NCBI RefSeq assembly: GCF_900105945.1
Contig: NZ_FNSO01000004.1
Span: 3,286,001 to 3,350,000, forward strand
Reading direction: 5' to 3'
DNA length: 64,000 nucleotides
Source: Amycolatopsis tolypomycina
GTDB taxonomy: Bacteria > Actinomycetota > Actinomycetes > Mycobacteriales > Pseudonocardiaceae
Shown here: in pieces, positions 1-6,700 of the stretch
Layout of the letters: every line of letters begins with the position of its first letter
Position numbering within the stretch: the stretch's first letter is position 1
Notes under the pieces: model-generated
Seen by the model: the letters and a program-made list of their open reading frames with translations, nothing else
What the model was told of the DNA's origin: nothing
Databases searched by the model: none
Made by a program: the position numbers and the translations under genes

Positions 1-403
1 GGCGGATCACGTGGCCGGCCGGCTCCTGGTCCACCGGGTCGGGGTGGCTCATGACGTGGTGGTGGGTCACGGCCGGGCCGTCGTAGTCGTCGTCCGCGTC
101 GCAGTCGCAGTCGTCGTCCCCGTCGTACCAGTCGTGGCCGGACTCGCCGCTGTGCGTCACGGCGGCGCCGCCGATGCCGGCCACGGCCGAGTTCTGCTCG
201 GACCAGTGGTGGCCCCACCAGGTCGTGCCTTCCTCGGTGTCGGTCGTGCCCGCACCACCGATGCCGGCCCAGCTGCTGGAGGTCTCGGCGCTCCAGGAGT
301 CGTGCGGCCAGCCGAGCGGATGAGCGGTCGCCGGCCCCGCGATGACGAGGGAAAGCGGCAGCGCGAAAGCGCCGGCGACAGCCAGTCGTCGCAATGTGGA
401 CAT
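1..403 (-). CDS. Secreted His/Asp/Trp-rich protein, C-terminus outside the window
   Basis: The reading frame starts at the ATG at 403 on the reverse strand and stays open to the left edge, so only the N-terminal 134 residues are present. The start has a good ribosome site (GGAAGGAA) about 10 bases upstream. Residues 1 to about 28 form a signal peptide: two arginines, a hydrophobic stretch (LAVAGAFALPLSLVIAG) and a likely cut after PATA. The mature part is rich in His, Asp, Ser and Trp, repeats AGIGGA twice, and has an acidic DDDCDCDADDD run followed by THHH. Both could bind divalent metal; that is inference. I do not recognise a family. It may be a cell-surface or secreted metal-binding protein. 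Confidence 0.7.
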   Translation of the reverse strand, partial: MSTLRRLAVAGAFALPLSLVIAGPATAHPLGWPHDSWSAETSSSWAGIGGAGTTDTEEGTTWWGHHWSEQNSAVAGIGGAAVTHSGESGHDWYDGDDDCDCDADDDYDGPAVTHHHVMSHPDPVDQEPAGHVIR

Positions 404-978
404 GATTTCTCGGGGTTCCTTCCTGAGTGCGACACCGGGTTTCATTCGGGGGCCCGGCCGTCGGGGCAGAAGTTCTGTCCGAGAGGTGACGCTACCGCCG
501 CGACAGGGCGTTGACCTGCGCAAATACCCGATCGGTGCGCCGGAACCGCCATGCGGAGGACAACGGTGGAATGGGGTCGGACCAGTCTAGTTCGCCGCCG
601 CGGGAGCGGTCGTGACGAATGGCGTCGAATCACTCGCTCAGGTAGTTCCCTGTTTAACGGAAAAAATGTGGGTCCCGGCGCCGGGCCGGGGCCGCCGGTC
701 GACCGCTGCCGCCTTCGGCCGGTCGGGCGACCCGGACGCGGCAGGCGGCCCAGCCGTGGTGCGCCGGTGTCGGGTCGCCGGAGCCGGGCGCCGACGGGGC
801 AATCCGGCCGGAAGCCGCCGTCGCACCACGATAACAGAGCCTTCCACCGATTGTTCCCACGATTATCATAGTCGTGGACTAATCACTGTATTTTTCGTTA
901 CCTGGTACACCCGAAAAGCGTGGCAATGGACTCGATCGGACCAAGACCGTTGCGCAGTCAATTGCGTACGTTCACTGC
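404..978. other. Intergenic region between divergent secreted-protein genes
   Basis: These 575 bases separate two divergently transcribed exported-protein genes. No convincing gene is seen. The part from about 820 to 970 is noticeably AT-richer than its surroundings and holds a 21-bp palindrome at 857-877, so it probably carries the promoter region of the beta-helix gene. Confidence 0.6.
857..877. promoter_or_regulatory. 21-bp near-perfect palindrome upstream of the beta-helix gene
   Basis: The arms CCACGATTAT and ATAGTCGTGG face each other around a central C with one mismatch. It lies about 100 bases upstream of the start at 979 in an AT-rich pocket. Size and symmetry fit an operator for a dimeric repressor or activator. 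The regulator is unknown. Confidence 0.45.
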
Positions 979-2469
979 ATGTCGCCGATCAGATCCATTC
1001 TGGCTGTCGTTCTGCTGGCCGCGTTCGTCGTGCCGCCCGGCCCCGTCGCGGCCGCGGCCGCGGTGACGCCGGGACCGGTGTGCGACCACCAGCCGGTGGC
1101 CAACGTGACGGCACCCGCGGGCGCCGTCACCGTCGACGCCGCGGTGCCCGGCGACCTCTACCGCAAGTCGCAGGAGTCCCCGCCCGGCACGACGTTCTGG
1201 CTGCCGCCGGGCACGCACAAGCTGGCGGCGGACCCGTTCGGGCAGGTCATCCCGAAGGACGGCAACGTCTACCTCGGCGCGCCCGGCGCGGTGCTCGACG
1301 GGCAGGGCATCAACCGGGCGGCGTTCACCCAGCAGGCGAAGGACGTCGTCATCCGCGGGCTCACCATCCAGAACTTCGTCGCCCCGCAGGACCAGGGCGT
1401 GGTGAACCACGATTCCGGCGAGCACTGGATCATCGAAAACACGACCGTGCAGAACAACAAAGGCGCGGGAATCATGGCAGGCGCGCGCCAGGAGCTGCGG
1501 CACAGCTGCCTGCGCAACAACGGGCAGTACGGCATGAACGCCTATCGGTCCGACAGCACGATCACCGCGTTGATCGTCGAGGGCAACGAAATCGTCGGCA
1601 ACAACACCGACGACTGGGAAACGCGCAGCCCCGGCTGCGGCTGCAGCGGCGGGATCAAGTTCTGGGTCGTCGACAAGGCCGACGTCCGCGGGAACTGGAT
1701 CCACCACAACCACGGCGCCGGCCTGTGGGCCGACACCGACAACAACGACTTCCTCATCGAGCACAACCTCATCGAGGACAACGACGCCGAGGCGCTGTTC
1801 TACGAGATCAGCTACAACCTGGTGTTCCGCGACAACGTGCTGCGCCGCAACAGCCTGGTCGCGGGCAAGCGCCGCGCCGACAAGGGCGACAACTTCCCGG
1901 TGGCGAGCGTGTACCTGTCCGAGTCGGGCGGCGAGCCGCGGGTGCCGGGCCGGACCTACCTCGTCGACATCTACGACAACACCTTCGAGGACAACTGGTC
2001 CGGCATCACTGCCTGGGAGAACGCCGACCGGTTCTGCAACAGCCCGGCCAACACCTCGATCAACACGTGCACCAAGCTCGTCGCGGACCGCACGCAGTGC
2101 TCGGCGCCCGGCATCGCGTCCCCGCCGCTGTACGACGACTGCCGCTGGAAGACCCAGCTGGTCATGGTGCACGACAACACGTTCCGCTTCGACCCGGCCC
2201 GGGTCGGCTGCACGAACGGCAACTGCGGGAAGATGGCGCTGCTGTCCAACTGGGGGACGTACCCGTCCTGGTCGCCGTACCAGGGCAAGGTCATCCAGGA
2301 CGCCATCACCCACGACCAGGACAACTACTGGTACAGCAACGCCTATTACGGGCCCTGGAAGTTCGTCGCGGGCGACACGTCCCGGATCCTGACGGCCGAG
2401 CAGTGGCAGTCGACGCCGTGGAACCAGGACAACTGCGCTTCGTTCGACGGCGTGATGCCGCACTGCTGA
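979..2469 (+). CDS. Secreted right-handed parallel beta-helix protein
   Basis: The 496-residue product begins with a signal peptide (about residues 1-28, hydrophobic LAVVLLAAFVVPP, then an Ala-rich cleavage zone). The rest has the short Asn/Asp/Ile-rich turns of pectate-lyase-like beta-helix proteins, such as repeated 'N.I..N...G' steps between residues 110 and 330. Several Cys pairs (CGCSG, CTNGNCG) suggest disulfides outside the cell. This fold usually binds or cleaves polysaccharides, but I cannot assign a substrate. No clear Shine-Dalgarno sequence precedes the ATG, so translation may be leaderless or weak. An IS110-type element sits only two bases beyond the stop codon. Confidence 0.8.
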   Translation: MSPIRSILAVVLLAAFVVPPGPVAAAAAVTPGPVCDHQPVANVTAPAGAVTVDAAVPGDLYRKSQESPPGTTFWLPPGTHKLAADPFGQVIPKDGNVYLGAPGAVLDGQGINRAAFTQQAKDVVIRGLTIQNFVAPQDQGVVNHDSGEHWIIENTTVQNNKGAGIMAGARQELRHSCLRNNGQYGMNAYRSDSTITALIVEGNEIVGNNTDDWETRSPGCGCSGGIKFWVVDKADVRGNWIHHNHGAGLWADTDNNDFLIEHNLIEDNDAEALFYEISYNLVFRDNVLRRNSLVAGKRRADKGDNFPVASVYLSESGGEPRVPGRTYLVDIYDNTFEDNWSGITAWENADRFCNSPANTSINTCTKLVADRTQCSAPGIASPPLYDDCRWKTQLVMVHDNTFRFDPARVGCTNGNCGKMALLSNWGTYPSWSPYQGKVIQDAITHDQDNYWYSNAYYGPWKFVAGDTSRILTAEQWQSTPWNQDNCASFDGVMPHC

Positions 2470-3694
2470 GAGCCCTATGTCGAGCGGCTTGTTGGTGGAG
2501 GGTGTGGAGTCGGCCGTGGAGGTCGGGGTTGTAGGGCTGGTGGTCGTGCCGGCAGCGCCAGAGGATTCTGGTCCAGGCTTGGGCCGGGATCCGTGCTGCG
2601 TGCGGGTGGCGGCAGCCGCGTTGGCGGGCTCGCTGGTAGGTGTCGTGGGCCCAGGGATTCGCGCGTGGGGTGTCTTGGGCCCAGTCGACGAGCGCGGCGC
2701 GCAGTTGGGTGTTGCAGCCGCGGCGGTAGGCGACGGTGCGGTGTTTGCCGGATTGGCGGGTTGAGGGCGCGACCCCGGCGGCGGCGGCCAGGGCTTGGGC
2801 GTCGGGGAAGCGGGCTCGGCAATCGCCGATCTCGGCGAGCAGTGTCGCAGCGCGGATAGCGCCGGCCCTGGGCAGGGACTGGAAGATCGGCCCGTCGGGG
2901 TGGGCCAGCAGCGCTTCTTTGATGCGTGTTTCGAGGTCGGCTTGCCGGGTGCGCAGGTGGCTGAGCAGGTCGACGAGGGTGAGCACGATGACTTCGCCGG
3001 CCTCGGCCGCGGGCCCGCTGGTGTGTCCGGTTACCGCCTCGCGCAGGTGAGCGTTGAGGTCGGCGGCGCTGTGCCGGCCGCTATAGCTGTTGGCTTTGAG
3101 CCAGTGCGCCATTCTCGAAGGGGAAAACCAGGCGGCCTTGGCCTCGGACGGGAACCGACGCAGGAACGCCAGGCTGATCGGCAGGTCCAGCTGGCTGAAC
3201 AGGCCGACGGCGCCGGGGAAGTGGTGCTGCAGCAAGGCCAGCAGCTGGTTGTGGACTGCGATCCGATGGTCGATCAGGTCACGACGAGCGCGGATGAGCA
3301 TCCGCAGCGCGATGGTGTCATCTGTGTCTGGGCGTACGGGGGCCCAGCGACCGGCGTCGGTGCGCAGGGCATCGGCCAGGACGAACGCGTCGAACCGGTC
3401 GTCCTTGTTGCCGGCGCTGCCGTAACGGGCCCGCAGTGACCGGACCTGCCTGGCCGGGATGACCACGACCTCGAAGCCCTCGCGCAGCAGGTGCTCGACC
3501 ACCGGCCCGTCACTCCGCTCGATCCCGACCCGGGCGACGCCGTGGCGGGACAACAGTGCGGTGATCTTGCTCAGCCCGGTGCGGGAGTGGGTGAGGGTGG
3601 CTTCGGCGATCCGGCGCCCGCCGGCATCGACGATGCACATTGCGTGGTGCTGCCAGGACCAGTCGATTCCGGCGAACGCGGGCGTAGCCTCCAT
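2306..3694 (-). CDS. IS110-family transposase with read-out tail
   Basis: The 462-residue frame has the two domains of IS110 recombinases. The N-terminal RuvC-like DEDD domain shows D11 (GIDWSW), E59 (VGIERSD), D99 and D102 (KDDRFDA). The C-terminal Transposase_20 part shows LPRAGAIRAATLLAEIGD near 274 and STRQSGKHR near 311, which holds the candidate catalytic serine. The ATG at 3694 has an AAAGGAG ribosome site that forms one arm of a hairpin (3705-3724). Typical family members are about 400 residues. Here the frame has no stop inside the element, crosses the direct repeat at 2471-2479 and runs about 55 codons antisense into the beta-helix gene, giving a low-complexity Arg/Ser-rich tail. 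The tail is probably an insertion artefact and may or may not spoil activity. Confidence 0.85.
   Translation of the reverse strand: MEATPAFAGIDWSWQHHAMCIVDAGGRRIAEATLTHSRTGLSKITALLSRHGVARVGIERSDGPVVEHLLREGFEVVVIPARQVRSLRARYGSAGNKDDRFDAFVLADALRTDAGRWAPVRPDTDDTIALRMLIRARRDLIDHRIAVHNQLLALLQHHFPGAVGLFSQLDLPISLAFLRRFPSEAKAAWFSPSRMAHWLKANSYSGRHSAADLNAHLREAVTGHTSGPAAEAGEVIVLTLVDLLSHLRTRQADLETRIKEALLAHPDGPIFQSLPRAGAIRAATLLAEIGDCRARFPDAQALAAAAGVAPSTRQSGKHRTVAYRRGCNTQLRAALVDWAQDTPRANPWAHDTYQRARQRGCRHPHAARIPAQAWTRILWRCRHDHQPYNPDLHGRLHTLHQQAARHRALSSAASRRRTKRSCPGSTASTATARPSGSGTCRPRRTSRARNRRCCTSSCPGRG
2471..2479. repeat. IS110 flanking direct repeat, transposase 3' side
   Basis: AGCCCTATG matches the copy at 3797-3805 exactly. 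It begins just after the stop codon of the beta-helix gene and coincides with the point where a normal-length (about 405 residues) IS110 transposase should end. Confidence 0.6.
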
Positions 3695-3704
3695 GGTGTG
3701 CTCC

Positions 3705-3724
3705 TTTCCGTCAGCCCACGGAAA
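3705..3724 (-). promoter_or_regulatory. Hairpin covering the transposase ribosome-binding site
   Basis: TTTCCGT and ACGGAAA form a perfect 7-bp stem with a 6-base loop. On the transposase strand the downstream arm contains the AAAGG part of the ribosome site, so folding would block translation. It could also be the 3' stem of the bridge RNA that IS110 elements encode in this non-coding end. Confidence 0.5.
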
Positions 3725-3796
3725 TCAGCACTCCGGTCCGGGACGTGACGGTCGGTCGCTCACTGAGGCGCTCCAGGCCGGCAAGCCGTGGCGCAA

Positions 3797-3805
3797 AGCC
3801 CTATG
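3797..3805. repeat. IS110 flanking direct repeat, transposase 5' side
   Basis: This second exact copy of AGCCCTATG lies about 100 bases upstream of the transposase start. Together with the copy at 2471 it most likely marks the recombination core and junctions of the element. Confidence 0.55.
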
Positions 3806-3958
3806 GCCGATCTGCGCGTCCCGGGCCACCGGGCGCTGCAACTCTCAGCCAGGTCATCCCCATCGGGTGACGCGCTCAGCCCGGCAGTGACCCGGCAGAC
3901 CCGGGGTGCAGACAAGACGCATACGCCTGTCCACCCCCCAACGTCCACCAGTGAGCGC

Positions 3959-4867
3959 TCAGCAGGGGGCGTCCGGGTCCGCGGCCGCGGTGAACTCCAG
4001 CCGCAGGGCGTCGGTGCGCGGCAGTACCACGGCCGTCCCGTCGGCCTTCTGCCACTGGACGGGCAGCAGGAAGTACTGGCCGCCGGACTGCAGGATCAGC
4101 TTCAGTCCGGTGTACCGGTAGTGGTAGGCGGCGTCGGGGTTGCGGCACGCCGTCTCGCGGACGCCCGGCGCGGTGAGGTTCAGGCTCTTCGCGCTGTACA
4201 GCACGGCCTCCGGCGGGGCAGCCAGCCCTGCCTCGATCTGCAGGGCCCGGCCGACGCCGACGGACGCGGAGTAGTCGGCCACGGCCCAGAACAACCCCAC
4301 GCTGACCAGCGCGAACGCCGCCAGCCACTCCGCGGTCGCGACCGGCGGCGGCAGCGCACGGCCGGCCCGGGCGGCGAGCAGGCGGGAGGCGGACACGAGG
4401 AACAGCACGCCGAGGGACAGCCCGGCGCCGGGCACGGAATACGACGAGGCGAACGCCTCGGGGCGCACCACGCCCACCGCCGCCACGGTGACCCCGGCGA
4501 GCCCGCACCCGACGGCCACCGGCGTCGCGACGCGCAGCAGCCGCTGCCACGCCGCGTCGGCGAGGCGGGCCCGGAGGAAGCGGTACAGCCACAGCAGGGC
4601 CAGCATCGCGGCCATCACCACGGCCACCGGGGCGAAGAGGCCGTCGGCGCTGCGGACCAGGTAGTCCTGCGCGGTCAGGCCCATCGTCGAGAGCGGGACG
4701 CCGAAGTAGTCGAGCAGCCAGTTGGCGTGCTGCCTGCCGAAGAAGAACAGCAGCCCGGTGAGCACGGTCGTCGGCGCGATCACCGAGCCGAGCAGCCGCA
4801 GTGCCCGCGAGGGGTTTTCCGGCTGCGCCACGGCCGGGGGCCGCAGGGAGCGGAGCCGTTTCGCCAT
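3959..4867 (-). CDS. Polytopic membrane protein with extracytoplasmic C-terminus
   Basis: The 302-residue product has about five hydrophobic membrane segments, near residues 25-42, 78-95, 115-135, 148-162 and 183-200. A C-terminal part of about 100 residues follows; it has two cysteines (CRNPD, and a terminal DPDAPC) and probably lies outside the membrane. No known domain is recognised. The gene starts three bases after the stop of the upstream lipoprotein gene, so the two are almost certainly co-transcribed and may act together at the cell surface. Confidence 0.7.
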   Translation of the reverse strand: MAKRLRSLRPPAVAQPENPSRALRLLGSVIAPTTVLTGLLFFFGRQHANWLLDYFGVPLSTMGLTAQDYLVRSADGLFAPVAVVMAAMLALLWLYRFLRARLADAAWQRLLRVATPVAVGCGLAGVTVAAVGVVRPEAFASSYSVPGAGLSLGVLFLVSASRLLAARAGRALPPPVATAEWLAAFALVSVGLFWAVADYSASVGVGRALQIEAGLAAPPEAVLYSAKSLNLTAPGVRETACRNPDAAYHYRYTGLKLILQSGGQYFLLPVQWQKADGTAVVLPRTDALRLEFTAAADPDAPC

Positions 4868-4870
4868 CTC

Positions 4871-5407
4871 TCAGCCGCTCGGCGACGGTTCGGTGAAGTC
4901 GCCACAGGGATCGGAGAGCACCACGGTGATCGTGTCACCGCGGTAGATCGGCAGTGCCTGGATGATCCGCTTGACCTCGCAGTCCTGGTCGGGGTCCGGG
5001 GGTCCTTCGACGGTCTCGGCGATCTCGACGCAGAGCGTGCCGCCGCATTCGTCCGTCAGCTGCGCCTTCGTCAACGGCCCGGTCTCGGCGTAGGAGCTGC
5101 CGACGATGTCGATGGGCGCGGTGCGCACGGGCGACCCCTTCGCCGGCGGTTTCGCGGTCGTCGGGGTGGACTTCGACGGCGGCGGCCGCCGGGTCGTCTG
5201 AGCGGCGGTCCGGGAGGTCACGACGGCGGGGGAACTCCCCGGCGCCGGTCCCGCCGAGCTCGCGGGCGGCTCGCTCGCGGAGGCGGTGGTCGCGGTGCCG
5301 GTGACCAGGGAAGTCGGCGGTTCCGGCGGGCCGGTACTCCCGCACCCGGCCACCAGCGCGCCCAGTGCCAGCCCGATCGGGCCCGTGATCCGTCGCATGG
5401 GCACCAC
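4871..5407 (-). CDS. Lipoprotein of unknown function
   Basis: The 178-residue product has a lipoprotein signal: RR near the start, a hydrophobic stretch, and a lipobox LVAGC with Cys at residue 22. A Pro/Ser/Thr-rich linker of about 70 residues follows, then a small domain with three cysteines (DECGGTLCVEI, CEVKRI, and DPCGDF near the end) that may form disulfides. The GTG at 5407 is chosen because AGGAG lies at proper distance; an ATG at 5398 is the alternative. It is the first gene of a two-gene operon with the membrane protein downstream. Confidence 0.7.
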   Translation of the reverse strand: MVPMRRITGPIGLALGALVAGCGSTGPPEPPTSLVTGTATTASASEPPASSAGPAPGSSPAVVTSRTAAQTTRRPPPSKSTPTTAKPPAKGSPVRTAPIDIVGSSYAETGPLTKAQLTDECGGTLCVEIAETVEGPPDPDQDCEVKRIIQALPIYRGDTITVVLSDPCGDFTEPSPSG

Positions 5408-5477
5408 CTCGTTCTCCTGAAGCGGTAGTCGTCCCGGCGGCGGGCCCGGTTACAAGATCGCGCGCCGTCTGGCACCC

Positions 5478-5921
5478 TCAGTCGAGATACCGGCGGTAGC
5501 CCCGGGCACCGGCCCGGAATCCCCATGACTCGTAGAAGGCGTGCGCGGCGTCGCGGCCGGATCGGGACAGCAGCTGGACCTTGTAGCAGCCCGCTTCCCC
5601 TGCCACGGCGAAGGCTGCCGCCATCAGGGCGGCACCCACGCCCGACCGCCGGTGCCGGGCTGCGACCACGACGTTTTCCACGAGCATGAACGGCCGCGCC
5701 CCGCGCGTGAGGTTCGGCAGGGTCGCGCAGTCGACGGTGCCGGCCGCGACGCCGTCGACCTCGGCGAGCAGGATCGCCCGGCCGGGCTGGCCGGCGATGG
5801 CCCGCCAAGCGGCGGCCGCGGCTGTCGCGGACGGGACGACGTCGTCCGGATGCAACTCCCGGAGCAGAGCGAGCAGGGCCGGCACATCGGCCTCCGTGGC
5901 GAGCCTGGTCGTGATAGTCAT
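5478..5921 (-). CDS. GNAT-family N-acetyltransferase
   Basis: This 147-residue protein has the GNAT fold. The first strand is TITTRLATEADVPALLALLREL. Motif A, VENVVVAARHRRSGVGAALM at about 85-104, includes the acetyl-CoA pyrophosphate loop (RRSGVG). The end, AHAFYESWGFR, matches motif B. The substrate is not predictable. A GTG at 5930 is an alternative start; the ATG at 5921 has a weak ribosome site. The eCIS-type palindrome at 5933-5946 lies directly in front of it, so this gene may share control with the divergent eCIS operon. Confidence 0.85.
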   Translation of the reverse strand: MTITTRLATEADVPALLALLRELHPDDVVPSATAAAAAWRAIAGQPGRAILLAEVDGVAAGTVDCATLPNLTRGARPFMLVENVVVAARHRRSGVGAALMAAAFAVAGEAGCYKVQLLSRSGRDAAHAFYESWGFRAGARGYRRYLD

Positions 5922-5932
5922 ACCGGCCACTT

Positions 5933-5946
5933 TGCCCTTACGGGCA
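5933..5946. promoter_or_regulatory. eCIS palindrome, site A (TGCCC-N4-GGGCA)
   Basis: TGCCC and GGGCA flank the spacer TTAC. The site ends 95 bases before the GTG start of the first eCIS gene (6041) and abuts the divergent GNAT gene. The same palindrome stands before three other eCIS units (8685, 13133 and 30224). Confidence 0.65.
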
Positions 5947-6040
5947 GCCGGGCGTACCCGAAGGTTTGCCGTTGCGCGGCTGGCCGGTGCGGGCGGACGC
6001 GATCATCGTGGAGGCACCGCCAGTGCGAGGAGGTCCGCCG

Positions 6041-6700
6041 GTGATCCACGAGGTCGACGAAGCGCTGCGGCGGCTGGTGAAGGACGAGGCGCTGCGCGGC
6101 AGCGAAGTCGACGTCGCCTTCGACGCGCCGACCAAGGACTGGGCGGCTCGGCGGAACGCGCCCACCGTCAACATCTACCTCTACGACGTGCGCGAGGACA
6201 TGCGCCGCCGGTCGCGGGGGTTGCTCAACGAGTACGACCAGCGCGGTGAGCTCGCGGCGCGGCACCTGCCGCCCAAGCACGTGAAGCTGTCCTACCTGGT
6301 CACCGCGTGGACCCAGCGGCCCGAAGACGAGCACCGCGTGCTCTCGGACCTGCTGCTCGGCCTGCTGCGCTACGAAGCCGTGCCGGCCGAGGTGCTCACC
6401 GGGTCGCTGGCCGAGACCGGGCTGCCGGTGCCGATGACCGTCGCGCTGCCGCCGCCGGAGGACCGCGCCTTCGCCGACGTGTGGACCGCGCTCGGCGGCG
6501 AACTCAAGCCCTCGCTGGACGTCGTCGTCTCCGCACCGATCCACAGTGGACGCGTCTACCCGGCCGGCCCGCCCGCCAAGGAAGGCCTCAAGCTGGACAC
6601 CGGCGGCGGCGAGCTCATCGGGCACCACGTGGCCGCCACCGGGGCCGTCGAAGGACAGCGCCGGGTCGCCATGGCGCGCACCCACCGGAAGCCCCGGTGA
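6041..6700 (+). CDS. eCIS cap/terminator protein, DUF4255 (Pvc16/Afp16-like)
   Basis: The GTG at 6041 has AGGAGG eight bases upstream and gives 219 residues. An upstream ATG at 5966 lies in frame but lacks a ribosome site. The N-terminal 180 residues fit DUF4255: IHEVDEALRRLV, then PTVNIYLYDVREDMRRR and the VKLSYLVTAW strand. In Afp and PVC particles the matching protein caps the tube and sheath at the distal end. The C-terminal 40 residues are a polar tail. Its stop overlaps the start of the ATPase gene (GTGA), indicating translational coupling. Confidence 0.85.
   Translation: MIHEVDEALRRLVKDEALRGSEVDVAFDAPTKDWAARRNAPTVNIYLYDVREDMRRRSRGLLNEYDQRGELAARHLPPKHVKLSYLVTAWTQRPEDEHRVLSDLLLGLLRYEAVPAEVLTGSLAETGLPVPMTVALPPPEDRAFADVWTALGGELKPSLDVVVSAPIHSGRVYPAGPPAKEGLKLDTGGGELIGHHVAATGAVEGQRRVAMARTHRKPR

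Larger units (their letters stand above)
2471..3805 (-). mobile_element. IS110-type insertion sequence
   Basis: The element carries one DEDD transposase and is bounded by direct repeats of AGCCCTATG at 2471-2479 and 3797-3805. The repeats contain a CT dinucleotide, the core used by some characterised IS110 recombinases. Terminal inverted repeats were not found, as is normal for the IS110 group. The non-coding part on the transposase 5' side is about 100 bases, short compared with the bridge-RNA regions described for this family, so the true left end could lie further out. The element sits between the beta-helix gene and a membrane-protein operon and does not obviously break a gene. Confidence 0.7.

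Noticed and set aside
3760..3948. 62-codon reverse ORF next to the IS element
   Set aside because: It crosses the element boundary, has no ribosome site and resembles no protein.
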